A stretch of DNA of 64,000 nt from Variovorax sp. YR216. GTDB lineage: Bacteria > Pseudomonadota > Gammaproteobacteria > Burkholderiales > Burkholderiaceae_C. The position numbers and the translations under genes were made by a program. The stretch is from NCBI RefSeq assembly GCF_900107745.1, contig NZ_FNRO01000011.1, positions 124,001 to 188,000 of the forward strand, written 5' to 3'. The notes beneath the pieces were generated by a model. That model ran no database searches. It saw only the letters and a program-made list of their open reading frames with translations, and had not been told where the DNA came from. Position 1 is the first letter of the stretch; the number at the start of each line of letters is the position of its first letter. Below, piece after piece: positions 17,032-25,986 of the stretch.

Positions 17032-20000
17032 ATGGACGACACCATCCAGCAGCTGGTAGGAGAGCGCCGCCGCGCGCTCCACGGCGTCGACGATGGTCAT
17101 CGCCCCTGGGGGCTCGCGCTGTCCGGCGGAGGCATCCGCAGCGCCACCTTCTGCCTCGGCCTGCTCAAGGCGTTGGCCGGACATCGGCAACTGCTCAAGT
17201 TCGACCTGGTCTCGACCGTCTCCGGCGGCGGTTACATCGGCGCGACGATCGGCCGCCTGTGCACCGACGCCAAGTCGCCGGACGACGTGCGCGAGATCGA
17301 GCGGGCGCTGGGTGACGTGGACCGCGCGCGCTTCGGCTGGTGGCTGCGCGCCAACGGCCGCTATCTCATTCCGGGTGGATTGCGCGACACGCTCTTCGCA
17401 GTGGCGCTCTACCTGCGCAATCTCCTGGGCACGCACATCGAACTCGCGATCGCGGCGAGCCTGATCGGCATGGTGCTCGCCGCGACCAACCTGCTGCTGT
17501 GGGATGCGGTGTTCCGCGCGGTGGACCTCAACAGCGTGCCGCCCGACACGGTCAGCAGCGTCACCGACCTCGACGCCACGCAGTACGTGCGGCTGCTCGT
17601 GGAGTGGGCGACGCAATGGCCGACCTTGTGGTTCACGCTGGTGGGGCCCTTCATCGCTTCGGTCGTCCTCGCATGCGCGTACTGGTCGGTGCGCGACAAG
17701 CCGTCGAACGCTTCGATGCTGCTGCAGATCGGGATGTGGCTCGCGCTCGGCATCGGCGCGAGCCTGATCGGTGGGCCGCTGGTCCAGCGCTACAGCGGGC
17801 CGGTGTGGATCACGCCGGCTTTCGTCGGGTTCTCGATGTGCTGGGTCGTCGCGCTGGTCTGGGTGTTGTTCAAGAGCCACCGGAAGGCGCCGGCCGCGAT
17901 GCGCAACGAGCTCACCGACCGGCTGGCCTCGGTCATCAACACCGCGCTGCTGATCGTGATGCTGGGCCTGCTCGACCGCAGCGCCTGGTGGCTCGCGGCG
18001 GAAGACTCCCAGCAGCGCGTGTCCTATGGCGCGGTGCTTCTGGTGTTGGCCGCCGCGCTGCGCGGCGTGCTGCCGATGCTGCTGTCTCACCGGCAGGAGA
18101 TTCCGGGCGTCGGCAAGTCGGTGATGCTCACGATCGCGAGCCTGCTGGGCCTGGCGCTGGCCTTCTGTCTGGCGGCATGGTGGATCGGCGTCGTCTACAG
18201 CGTGGCGCTGCTGCCGGTGTTCACGCCCGCGGGGCTCGACTTCACGCGCGGCTGGGCCTGGCTCGGCACCATCGCGGTGATCATCGGCAGCTACGCAATC
18301 GTGACGGGGCGCAACTTCGCGTTCCTCAACGTGTCGTCGCTGCACATGTTCTATAAGGCGCGCATCGTGCGCGGCTATCTCGGCGCGGCGAATGCGCGGC
18401 GGCTCGGTGCGAGCCCCGTGGACCAGGTCTCGGGGCTGGAGCCGCCCCAGGTGCCGGTGGGCGAGGTGGACCCGCACGACGACATCTCGCAGTTGCGCTA
18501 CGCGCCGCATGTGCACGGCGGCCCGGTGCACCTGGCGAACATCTGCATCAACCAGACGCACAGCACCAAGGACAAGCTCTTCAACCGCGACCGCAAGAGC
18601 CAGCCGCTCACCGTCGGCCCCCTGGGCTGGATGCAGGCCGGTGGCGCGCACTGGACGCAGGCGCATGGCGACGGCGCGCTCACGCTCGGTGCATGGACGG
18701 CGATCTCGGGCGCGGCCTTCGCGCCCGGGCTCGGGCGGTTGACGAAGCGCGGCCTCGCGACGCTCTCGGTGTTCGCCGGATTGCGGCTCGGCTACTGGTG
18801 GAACAGCGCGGACGCCGGCATCGTGCAGCGCGGGGCGGTGGTGCATTCGAGTCCGCTGCTGATGAAGACGCGCTTCCTGCTGCTCGAATGCTTCGGCGCG
18901 TTTCCGGGCAGCAGTTCCGCCAATTGGTACCTGAGCGACGGCGGCCATTTCGAGAACACCGCCGCGTATGCGCTGCTGCGGCAGGAGGCCGCGCTGATCG
19001 TCATCGCGGACTGCGGCGCCGATCCCGACTACCGCTTCTGCGATCTCGAGATCCTGATCCGTCGCGCACGCATCGACCTCAATGCCGAGATCACCTTCAT
19101 GAAGCCTCGGCCGGGCGCGGACTGGAAGCACCTCGAAGCCTTCGGCTCGCTCAACGACCTCGCATCGCCCAGCAGCCAGGCCTGCCTCGCGCTCGCGCAG
19201 GTGCGCTATGCGAGCGGCGCCACAGGGCAGATCGTGCTGGTGAAGCCGAACGTCTCCGCCTCGCTGCCGGTGGACCTGGTGAACTTCAAGGCGGCCAATC
19301 CGCTGTTCCCCCAGCAGCCGACCACCGACCAGTTCTTCGACGAGGCGCAGTGGGAGAGCTACTTCCGCCTCGGCTCGGAAATCGGCAACCGCCTGGAGGA
19401 GGAGATGCTCTCGCACGTCGCGACGGGCGCTGTCGGCCTCTTCGTGCCCGACGACGGGCAGCCGGATTCGACGCCGCACGCGGTCAAGGCTGGCGACAAG
19501 GACAGCGCGACCGCCGCGGCGGTGGGCTCAATGAGCCGGCTGCAGGCACGCGTGCTGAAGGCCGGTGCGGTGACTGCCTCGATCGGCATCGGCACCGCCG
19601 CGACTTTCGGCGTGGCCGCCTGGCAGGGCATCGACAGCTGGCGTTCGCAACGGGCGGATCAGGAGCGCTCGGAGAATGGCGCCTTCAAGGACCTGACCGA
19701 GCGCTGGGCGCACCTGCACAGCGGCAACGGCAGCGGCGATGCGCCCGCGCTGCTGGCCGCGGAGCTGCTGCGCACGGGCGACCTGCTGTGCCGCGAAGGC
19801 AGCGACAACTTCATGGCCAGGTTCCGCTTGTCGGTGCGCATCGTCGACGATGCCAAGCAGGCGTGCGGCAACGAGGTGGCGGGCCAGCGCTCGCCCGCAT
19901 GCCTGCGCCTGCTCGATCCGGGCAACGGCATCGATTGCCTGCAGCCCGCGCAGGCGCCTCCGTGCGCGCCGCGCTACTGGGCGCGTGACTACTCCGGGCA

Positions 20001-20595
20001 GACCGGCTCGAAGCAGAACTGCAGCGGCACCTTGCCCGAGCCCTGGCCGGTGGCCGTGTGGGTGCGCGACGTGCTGACCGGACGCCGCGGCGAGGAAACC
20101 CAGGTGGCGGCGGCGCCGCCGCCCCCGCCGCCGCCCGTGGCGCTTCCGGGTGCCGTCGCGCCGCCGGCCTACGCGCCCGCGCCCGTATTGCCTGACGGCA
20201 GTGGGTTGCCGACGGGATCGCCAGCGCCGGCGAAGCCACCGTCCGATGCCTGCGCGGGCGCGGTGGTCTATATCCAGACCTACGGCACCGCGTTGCGCGA
20301 CAAGGCGCGCAACTGGCGCGGGCCCTGGCGTGCGCTCGGCGCGTCGGTGCCGCCGATCGAAGATGTGCTGAGCACCTCGCGCCGCGCGGGACGCGCGCCG
20401 CCGGTCGGCCACCCTGATCCGACAGTGGTCATCCGCGAAGAGTCGTCCCGAGCCTGCGCGCAGGCGCTCATCCAGACGGCGAACTCGCCCACCGGTCAGC
20501 CCTGGGTCATCAAACTTCTGCCGCGGTCGGTCAAGGCCGATCCGGGCGCGATCGAAGTCTGGCTGCCGCGGACCAAGGACGCGGCAGGTAACTGA
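17032..20595 (+). CDS. very large patatin-like phospholipase with embedded membrane domain
   Basis: 1187 residues from the ATG at 17032, with GAGGAG at 17022-17027. Patatin features: oxyanion loop GGGIRS (32-37), nucleophile Ser64 in STVSGGGY, and the catalytic Asp636 in LSDGGHFENTAAYAL. Between the Ser and the Asp lies an insertion with about eight hydrophobic segments (roughly 115-430), so the catalytic dyad is split by a membrane region. After the catalytic domain there is another hydrophobic segment near 845, a coiled region, a Cys-containing C-terminal part and a run of seven prolines near 1025. Probably a membrane-bound lipid acyl hydrolase with a separate periplasmic or cytosolic C-terminal domain. 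Substrate unknown. Confidence 0.85.
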   Translation: MDDTIQQLVGERRRALHGVDDGHRPWGLALSGGGIRSATFCLGLLKALAGHRQLLKFDLVSTVSGGGYIGATIGRLCTDAKSPDDVREIERALGDVDRARFGWWLRANGRYLIPGGLRDTLFAVALYLRNLLGTHIELAIAASLIGMVLAATNLLLWDAVFRAVDLNSVPPDTVSSVTDLDATQYVRLLVEWATQWPTLWFTLVGPFIASVVLACAYWSVRDKPSNASMLLQIGMWLALGIGASLIGGPLVQRYSGPVWITPAFVGFSMCWVVALVWVLFKSHRKAPAAMRNELTDRLASVINTALLIVMLGLLDRSAWWLAAEDSQQRVSYGAVLLVLAAALRGVLPMLLSHRQEIPGVGKSVMLTIASLLGLALAFCLAAWWIGVVYSVALLPVFTPAGLDFTRGWAWLGTIAVIIGSYAIVTGRNFAFLNVSSLHMFYKARIVRGYLGAANARRLGASPVDQVSGLEPPQVPVGEVDPHDDISQLRYAPHVHGGPVHLANICINQTHSTKDKLFNRDRKSQPLTVGPLGWMQAGGAHWTQAHGDGALTLGAWTAISGAAFAPGLGRLTKRGLATLSVFAGLRLGYWWNSADAGIVQRGAVVHSSPLLMKTRFLLLECFGAFPGSSSANWYLSDGGHFENTAAYALLRQEAALIVIADCGADPDYRFCDLEILIRRARIDLNAEITFMKPRPGADWKHLEAFGSLNDLASPSSQACLALAQVRYASGATGQIVLVKPNVSASLPVDLVNFKAANPLFPQQPTTDQFFDEAQWESYFRLGSEIGNRLEEEMLSHVATGAVGLFVPDDGQPDSTPHAVKAGDKDSATAAAVGSMSRLQARVLKAGAVTASIGIGTAATFGVAAWQGIDSWRSQRADQERSENGAFKDLTERWAHLHSGNGSGDAPALLAAELLRTGDLLCREGSDNFMARFRLSVRIVDDAKQACGNEVAGQRSPACLRLLDPGNGIDCLQPAQAPPCAPRYWARDYSGQTGSKQNCSGTLPEPWPVAVWVRDVLTGRRGEETQVAAAPPPPPPPVALPGAVAPPAYAPAPVLPDGSGLPTGSPAPAKPPSDACAGAVVYIQTYGTALRDKARNWRGPWRALGASVPPIEDVLSTSRRAGRAPPVGHPDPTVVIREESSRACAQALIQTANSPTGQPWVIKLLPRSVKADPGAIEVWLPRTKDAAGN

Positions 20596-20681
20596 GCGCG
20601 AGCGCGCGCCATTCACCTGCGCGGGTGATGACAGCGCTTCGGCGGAGGAGTCCAATCGTCGGTGATCCCAGGAGGACGGCC

Positions 20682-20999
20682 ATGGACACATCACCGATCG
20701 CAGGCTTTGTGGCCGCTTGCGCATTGATCGCCGCGTGCGAGTCGCAACCGGCGGTGATCTTCGTGGCGAACGGCGGCGAGTTCAATGTGCTCAGCCTGAC
20801 CGACGAGCAGGACGTCTGCGATGCACCGGCCCGTCTCGGCTACCTGACATGGTGGGACGGTGCCACGCTGCGCGGCTGCTGGGTGCGCGACGGTGGGCAT
20901 ATCCGCATGCGGATCACGGACCTCGACGACCTGCGCATTCCGGTCGGCGACTTCCGCCGCACCGAGATCGCGGAGTACCGCAACCGAACGCTGGACTGA
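20682..20999 (+). CDS. small putative lipoprotein
   Basis: 105 residues from the ATG at 20682, preceded by an AGGAGG-like site (20670-20675). N-terminal hydrophobic stretch GFVAACALIAAC ends in a lipobox-like LIAAC with Cys21. The rest is a small beta-rich domain (VIFVANGGEFNVLSL, TWWDGATLRGCWVRDGGHIRMR) with two further cysteines. No known domain recognised. It is co-oriented with, and 86 bases after, the patatin gene. A MITE-like element begins three bases after its stop. Confidence 0.6.
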   Translation: MDTSPIAGFVAACALIAACESQPAVIFVANGGEFNVLSLTDEQDVCDAPARLGYLTWWDGATLRGCWVRDGGHIRMRITDLDDLRIPVGDFRRTEIAEYRNRTLD

Positions 21000-21001
21000 A
21001 C

Positions 21002-21172
21002 CTAGGGCCTGTTCACACTACTTTCATAGTGCCCGAAGGGTTGCCCCGCAAAGGCGGCGTCTGCGGCGTTGCAAATCCTCGCCGGGCAGACAGCCCGGCT
21101 GCGGTTTGCGCCTTGCAGCCACCCCCTTTGCGGGGCAACGGGCACTATGAAAGTAGTGTGAACAGGCCCTAG
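21002..21172. mobile_element. MITE-like palindromic element with CTAG target duplication
   Basis: Perfect 30-bp terminal inverted repeats (21006-21035 and 21139-21168) beginning GGCCTGTTCACAC, with 13-bp inner arms (21041-21053 and 21126-21138, sequence TTGCCCCGCAAAG) offset by a 5-base bulge. The centre is also partly self-complementary, so the 163-bp element can fold into one long hairpin. It is flanked by CTAG on both sides (21002-21005 and 21169-21172), the target-duplication type known for IS5-group elements. It has no coding capacity. The stop codon of the CorA-like gene lies within the right-hand CTAG. Confidence 0.85.
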
Positions 21173-22887
21173 TCCCCGCCCGGCCGCCACACCCGCGCGA
21201 GCACGCCGAGCTTGGTGCGGAAGGTGGCGCGCTCATCGGACAACACGTCGATGAAGTCCGACAGCCGCTTCGACTTGATCATCGTGTAGAACGTGAGCCA
21301 GGTCGTGAGCACGAAGACGATGCCGAACCATGTCAGCTTTTCCCAGAGCGGCGCATCGGCTTCCGCCAGCAGGTTCATGCCGAGGAAACCGGTAGTGACG
21401 GTGCCGATGAGCCCGAACAGCGTGACCACGGTGAGCCGCACGACCGTGTTCGCCTGGCGCCGGAGGCTGTCGGCGTCGAGGTAGGTGTTCATGTCGGCGA
21501 TGCGCTCCTTGACCTCCTCGTAGAGCGGATCGAGCCCGAGATGCGTGGTGCACAGGTGCGACAGCGCGCGCACCTGCGCCTGCTCCGAGATCTCGTGGAA
21601 CCAGTAGCGGTGCGTGAAGCGCAGGAAGCCCTCGAAGCACGCGCGGATCGCGCGCTTGAAATACTTGACGCTCGTGACGTCGTGGATGTCGAGCCGGCGC
21701 AGCGCTTCGACCAGCCGGTCCGAATACATCAGCAGCGCGGCCTTCTGGAAGTGCGCGATCAGGAACAGCAGGAAGTGCTGGTGCCGGAACTGCGCCAGCA
21801 CGCCGCGGTCGCGGCAGCAGAAGAAATCGGAATCGGCCTGGCCCACCACGATGAGCGCGCGGCCGTTGCACAGGTAGCGCGTGTTCGGTGCGGCGCCGGC
21901 GTTGACCCAGAAGCGGTCATAGCAGTAGCGCTGCTCGAAGTCGATCATCAGGTCCTCGCCGAAGGGCAGGGGGCCGCTGCCCGACACCGCCGGTTCGGCC
22001 GCGCCGGAGACGAGTGCGAGGCGCACGAAATCCGCGCGCGACAGCCGGCGCGGATCGTCGAGCGCGAGGTAGGCCATCACCGGCATGCGGTAGTACTCGA
22101 TTTGCCGGTACCGCAGTTCGCCGGCCTCGTCGGAATGGTCGAGCGCCAGCGGCCGCATGAGCCATGCCCAGTGCGCCGCGGTGCGCGGCGCGCGGTGCTC
22201 GGCCACGTGCGACAGAAAGGTCTCGCGCTGCTGCGCATCGGAGGCGGCCAGCACCTGGCCATCGGCGCCGAGCCATTCGACGCTGTGCATGCAATGCAGC
22301 GCCGCGCCGTTTGCGTCCCAGCCGCCGGGATAGGCGCGGCCGAAGCGGTAGAGGATCTCCTGCGCCATCGGCAGGCTCAGCATGTCGGCGCCGACCTCGA
22401 CATTGAGCATCACCACATCGACGTCGAAGAAGAAGTAGAGATCGACGTGAACCACCTGGAGCGTGACGGGCGCATCGCCCGCATGGGCCTTCACGCGCAC
22501 CGCGGCCACGTCGCTGCGGCGGAAGACGCGCATCGGCGAATCGCCTTCGGGATTGGCGGCGCGGCCCTTGCGGCCATCACCGTAGAGAAAGCGCTGAACG
22601 TAGGGCAGGAAGCTCACGAACTCGTTGTAGTGGCGCTCGTGAAAGCGGTCGCTGCTGCCGGTGTATTCGTCGATCTCTTCGCGCCAGGGCGATGCGTCGC
22701 CCATGTCGCGCAGCACCTGCCATGGGCCTCGCCGTGAGGGCCGGGGTCCGCGTGTCGTCATCAGACGCACAGGCCACAGCAGGTTCTGGCGCAGGTGGTG
22801 CACGGTGGGGGCGCTCTCCGGGCCTGCTTGCTGTGTTCTTGCCTCTGTTGTTGTGTTGACCAGCATCGCGCCAGTGTAGGCATCCAT
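21169..22887 (-). CDS. CorA-type divalent metal transporter
   Basis: 572 residues from the ATG at 22887, which has AGGA just upstream; an in-frame ATG at 22866 is an alternative, and the longer frame to 22995 is unlikely. A long soluble N-terminal domain (with VHVDLYFFFDVDVVMLNVEVG) is followed by a stalk helix and two C-terminal membrane helices; the first ends in the pore signature GFLGMN. This GMN tripeptide is the hallmark of CorA-type channels. The N-terminal domain is longer than in standard CorA (about 320 residues). The second helix runs WFGIVFVLTTWLTFYTMI. Divergent from the kgu operon. Confidence 0.85.
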   Translation of the reverse strand: MDAYTGAMLVNTTTEARTQQAGPESAPTVHHLRQNLLWPVRLMTTRGPRPSRRGPWQVLRDMGDASPWREEIDEYTGSSDRFHERHYNEFVSFLPYVQRFLYGDGRKGRAANPEGDSPMRVFRRSDVAAVRVKAHAGDAPVTLQVVHVDLYFFFDVDVVMLNVEVGADMLSLPMAQEILYRFGRAYPGGWDANGAALHCMHSVEWLGADGQVLAASDAQQRETFLSHVAEHRAPRTAAHWAWLMRPLALDHSDEAGELRYRQIEYYRMPVMAYLALDDPRRLSRADFVRLALVSGAAEPAVSGSGPLPFGEDLMIDFEQRYCYDRFWVNAGAAPNTRYLCNGRALIVVGQADSDFFCCRDRGVLAQFRHQHFLLFLIAHFQKAALLMYSDRLVEALRRLDIHDVTSVKYFKRAIRACFEGFLRFTHRYWFHEISEQAQVRALSHLCTTHLGLDPLYEEVKERIADMNTYLDADSLRRQANTVVRLTVVTLFGLIGTVTTGFLGMNLLAEADAPLWEKLTWFGIVFVLTTWLTFYTMIKSKRLSDFIDVLSDERATFRTKLGVLARVWRPGGD

Positions 22888-22916
22888 GTGTCCTAGGGGA
22901 ATCCCTATGTCGGTGC

Positions 22917-22938
22917 TGAAACCGGTTTCACATATACT
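22917..22938 (+). promoter_or_regulatory. PtxS operator and -10 box of the kgu operon
   Basis: A perfect 14-bp palindrome TGAAACCGGTTTCA at 22917-22930 is followed two bases later by TATACT (22933-22938), a good -10 hexamer for the plus strand. The palindrome is identical to the operator I recall for Pseudomonas PtxS, the LacI-type repressor of 2-ketogluconate genes. It covers the -35/-10 spacer, so binding would block RNA polymerase. The last gene of the downstream operon encodes a LacI-family protein. No good -35 hexamer is evident. The site also lies about 30 bases upstream of the divergent CorA-type gene. Confidence 0.85.
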
Positions 22939-23013
22939 GGCGCGGCCCGCGATGAAGTGCGTTTTTCGCGGGATGCACCAATTGCGAACACGCACTCAAG
23001 CCCTGTTTCCTTC

Positions 23014-23685
23014 GTGAACTACCAATTCCAGTTCGACGCTGTTTTCGCCGCCTGGCCGCTGCTGCTGAAGGGCACCTGGATCACGATCCAGCTCTCGCTC
23101 GTGGCCACCGCGCTGGGTCTCGTGGTCGCGATCTTCTGCGCCTGGGGCAAGGTCTCGGGGCCGAAGTGGCTGCGCTTCGTCATCAACGCGTACATCGAGG
23201 TCATCCGCAATACGCCGTTCCTGGTGCAGCTCTTCTTCTTTTTCTTTGCGCTGCCTGCGGTGGGCCTGCGCTGGTCGCCGTACACGGCGGCGCTCACGGC
23301 CATGGTGGTCAACCTCGGCGCCTATGCGGCGGAGATCGTGCGCGCGGGCATCGAGTCCATCCCCAAGGGCCAGATCGAGGCGGGCAGGGCGCTGAACCTC
23401 AAGGGCTGGGAGATCTTCCGCTTCGTCATCATCAAGCCCGCGCTGAAGGCCATCTACCCGGCGCTCACGAGCCAGTTCATCCTGCTGATGCTGAGTTCCG
23501 CGGTGGTGTCGGTGATCTCGGCGGACGACCTCACCTCGGTCGCGGCCAACCTGCAGTCGCAGACCTTCCGCAGCTTCGAGATCTACATCGTGGTCGCGGG
23601 CATTTACCTCGCGCTGGCGTTGGCGTTCTCGGCGCTGTTCAAGCTGATCTACAGGCGCACCCTCAACTACCCGGATCGGCGCTGA
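23014..23685 (+). CDS. HisM-type ABC permease, putative sugar-acid importer subunit 1
   Basis: 223 residues from the GTG at 23014 (protein start NYQFQFDAVFAAWPLLLKGTW), the typical start of this permease family; an ATG at 22957 in the same frame is an alternative. Five or so membrane helices with the permease EAA loop around EIVRAGIESIPKGQIEAGRALNL. The family is annotated for polar amino acids. First gene of the operon behind the PtxS operator, followed by a second permease, a binding protein and an ATPase. The context suggests a sugar-acid substrate. Confidence 0.85.
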   Translation: MNYQFQFDAVFAAWPLLLKGTWITIQLSLVATALGLVVAIFCAWGKVSGPKWLRFVINAYIEVIRNTPFLVQLFFFFFALPAVGLRWSPYTAALTAMVVNLGAYAAEIVRAGIESIPKGQIEAGRALNLKGWEIFRFVIIKPALKAIYPALTSQFILLMLSSAVVSVISADDLTSVAANLQSQTFRSFEIYIVVAGIYLALALAFSALFKLIYRRTLNYPDRR

Positions 23686-23690
23686 ACACC

Positions 23691-24344
23691 ATGCGGACCT
23701 TCGGCTTTCCTGAATTCCTGTTCATCCTCGAGGCGGCCAAGTGGACGCTGGCGTTGTCGGCGATCGCCTTCCTCGGTGGCGCGATCCTGGGGTTGATCGT
23801 CGCGCTCGCCCGCACGTCCGAGAGCAAGACGGCGCGCGTGCTGTCCACCGGCTTCATCCAGATCTTCCAGGGCACGCCGCTCTTGCTGCAGCTCTTCCTG
23901 ATCTTCTTCGGAGCGCCGGTGCTCGGCTTCGACATCAATCCGTGGATCGCGGCGGGCGTGGCGCTCGTCCTGAACAGCGCGGCCTTCCTCGCCGAGATCT
24001 GGCGCGGCTGCATCGAGGCGATTCCGCGCGGCCAGTGGGAGGCGGCGCATGCGCTCAACCTCAGCTACACCGCGCTCATGCGCGACGTGGTGCTGCCCCA
24101 GGCCTTCAAGATCGCGCTGCCGCCGACGGTGGGCTACGTGGTGCAGATCATCAAGGGCACCTCGCTCGCGGCCATCATCGGTTTCACCGAAGTCACGCGC
24201 GCCGGGCAGATCATCAACAACGCGACCTTCCAGCCGCTGCATGTGTTCACGACCGTAGCGGCGATCTACTTCCTCATCTGTTGGCCGCTGTCGCTGCTCG
24301 CGGCTCGCATGGAGCGGCAGCGCGCCCGCACCCTTGCCCGCTGA
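23691..24344 (+). CDS. HisM-type ABC permease, putative sugar-acid importer subunit 2
   Basis: 217 residues, ATG at 23691, five bases after the first permease. Same fold, with the EAA-type loop EIWRGCIEAIPRGQWEAAHALNLSY and FQGTPLLLQLFL as the membrane-entry motif. Together the two permeases form the heterodimeric pore of the importer. Normal length. Shares the PtxS-controlled transcript. Confidence 0.88.
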   Translation: MRTFGFPEFLFILEAAKWTLALSAIAFLGGAILGLIVALARTSESKTARVLSTGFIQIFQGTPLLLQLFLIFFGAPVLGFDINPWIAAGVALVLNSAAFLAEIWRGCIEAIPRGQWEAAHALNLSYTALMRDVVLPQAFKIALPPTVGYVVQIIKGTSLAAIIGFTEVTRAGQIINNATFQPLHVFTTVAAIYFLICWPLSLLAARMERQRARTLAR

Positions 24345-24387
24345 ATTTCTCTTTTCCAGTTCCCGTTCTCAACTCAGGAGACTTCGC

Positions 24388-25185
24388 ATGATCCGTTTGA
24401 CCACCCGCCGCGCTGCCATCGCAGCCCTGGGCCTGGGCGCCGCACTCACCGTGTTCGCACCGCTCGCTTCCGCGCAGTCCGTCGCGGACATCAAGAAGAA
24501 GGGCGAGATCACCATCGGCATGCTGGTCGACTTCCCACCCTACGGCACGACCAACGCGCAGAACCAGCCGGACGGCTACGACGCCGACGTGGCCAAGCTG
24601 CTCGCCAAGGACTGGGGCGTGAAGGCCAACATCGTGCCTGTGACGGGCCCGAACCGCATTCCCTTCCTGCTGACCAACAAGGTCGACCTGCTGGTCGCCT
24701 CGCTCGCGATCACGCCCGAGCGCGCGAAGCAGGTGCAGTTCTCGCAGCCCTACGCGGCTGCGACCATCGTGCTCTACGGCAAGAAGGCGCTCCCGATCAA
24801 GAGCGCCGCCGACCTGAAGACAGTGCGCGTGGGCGTGGCCCGCGCCAGCACGCAGGACGTGGCCGTGACCAAGGCCGCGCCGGAAGGCACCGAGATCCGC
24901 CGCTTCGACGACGATGCTTCCGCCATGCAGGCGCTGATGTCGGGCCAGGTCGATGCGATCGGCGCTTCGACCACCGTTGCTGCGCAGATCGCCAAGCGCG
25001 TGCCGGCCGACACCTTCGAAAACAAGTTCACGCTGGTGCAGCAGAACATGGGCATCGCGATGCGTCCCGGCCAGGACGACCTGCTGAAGAACGTCAACGA
25101 GTTCGTGCAGAAGAACACAGCGAATGGCGAGCTGAACAAGCTCTACCAGAAGTGGCTGCAGACCGACCTTCCGAAGCTGCAGTAA
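24388..25185 (+). CDS. periplasmic solute-binding protein (SBP_bac_3 family), putative 2-ketogluconate binder
   Basis: 265 residues. AGGAG before the ATG at 24388. Sec signal ends at ASA, with mature QSVADIKKKGEI. Family 3 solute-binding fold. Compared with HisJ (where Arg77 binds the alpha-carboxylate and Asp161 the alpha-ammonium of the ligand), this protein keeps the arginine (Arg112 in AITPERAK) but has Ser194 in QVDAIGASTTV where HisJ has Asp. That is what one would expect for a carboxylate without an amino group, such as 2-ketogluconate. The alignment is mine by eye; the substrate is inferred from this and from the operon. Confidence 0.85.
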   Translation: MIRLTTRRAAIAALGLGAALTVFAPLASAQSVADIKKKGEITIGMLVDFPPYGTTNAQNQPDGYDADVAKLLAKDWGVKANIVPVTGPNRIPFLLTNKVDLLVASLAITPERAKQVQFSQPYAAATIVLYGKKALPIKSAADLKTVRVGVARASTQDVAVTKAAPEGTEIRRFDDDASAMQALMSGQVDAIGASTTVAAQIAKRVPADTFENKFTLVQQNMGIAMRPGQDDLLKNVNEFVQKNTANGELNKLYQKWLQTDLPKLQ

Positions 25186-25212
25186 GCGCCCAGGCGAACA
25201 CAGGGAACATCC

Positions 25213-25986
25213 ATGACCGACGCAGTCACGACCCACGCGGGCACGGACACCATCATCCAGCTCGAGGCGGTGAACAAGTGGTACGGCACCTTCCAGGTGC
25301 TGACCGACATCGACCTGTCGGTGCGCACCGGTGAACGCATCGTCATCTGCGGCCCTTCGGGCTCGGGCAAGTCGACGCTGATCCGCTGCATCAACCGGCT
25401 GGAGACGGTGCAGAAGGGCCGCATCGTGGTCGACGGCATCGAGCTCACGGCAGGCGGCAAGAACGTCGACGCGGTGCGCGCCGAGGTCGGCATGGTGTTC
25501 CAGCAGTTCAACCTGTTCCCGCACCTCACGATCCTGCAGAACTGCACGCTCGCGCCGATGCGCTCGCGCGGCATGTCGAAGGGAGAGGCGGAAGAGGTCG
25601 CGATGAAGTACCTCACCCGCGTGCGCATTCCCGAGCAGGCACACAAGTACCCGAGCCAGCTTTCCGGCGGCCAGCAGCAGCGCGTGGCGATCGCGCGTGC
25701 GCTGTGCATGTCGCCCAAGATCATGCTGTTCGACGAGCCCACCTCGGCGCTCGATCCGGAAATGGTCAAGGAAGTGCTCGACACCATGATCGGGCTCGCC
25801 GAAGACGGCATGACCATGCTGTGCGTGACGCACGAAATGGGCTTCGCGCGCAGTGTGGCGGATCGGGTGATCTTCATGGCCGACGGCAAGATCGTCGAGC
25901 AAGGCGCTCCGACGGAGTTCTTCGGCAACCCGAAGCACGAGAAGACGCGCCAGTTTCTCGGCCAGATCCTGAGCTCGCATCACTGA
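25213..25986 (+). CDS. ABC importer ATPase (GlnQ/HisP type)
   Basis: 257 residues. Walker A GPSGSGKST, Q-loop in MVFQQFNLFPHLT, signature LSGGQQQR, Walker B IMLFDEPTSALDP and the switch His in CVTHEMGFA. Energises the importer formed with the two permeases and the binding protein just upstream. The stop overlaps the start of kguE by TGATG, which ties the importer to the 2-ketogluconate enzymes. Confidence 0.94.
   Translation: MTDAVTTHAGTDTIIQLEAVNKWYGTFQVLTDIDLSVRTGERIVICGPSGSGKSTLIRCINRLETVQKGRIVVDGIELTAGGKNVDAVRAEVGMVFQQFNLFPHLTILQNCTLAPMRSRGMSKGEAEEVAMKYLTRVRIPEQAHKYPSQLSGGQQQRVAIARALCMSPKIMLFDEPTSALDPEMVKEVLDTMIGLAEDGMTMLCVTHEMGFARSVADRVIFMADGKIVEQGAPTEFFGNPKHEKTRQFLGQILSSHH

Noticed and set aside
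16882..19479. 865-codon open frame on the minus strand
   Set aside because: Antisense shadow of the patatin gene; no signals for translation and no recognisable motif.
22957..23013. Longer N-terminus of the first permease
   Set aside because: The extra 19 residues are polar and not typical for the family, and the GTG at 23014 gives the usual start NYQFQFDAVF.
23691..25986. Plain amino acid importer annotation
   Set aside because: The fold family is right, but the operator, the overlap with kguE and the Ser at the ammonium site all point away from amino acids, so a general amino acid label would mislead.
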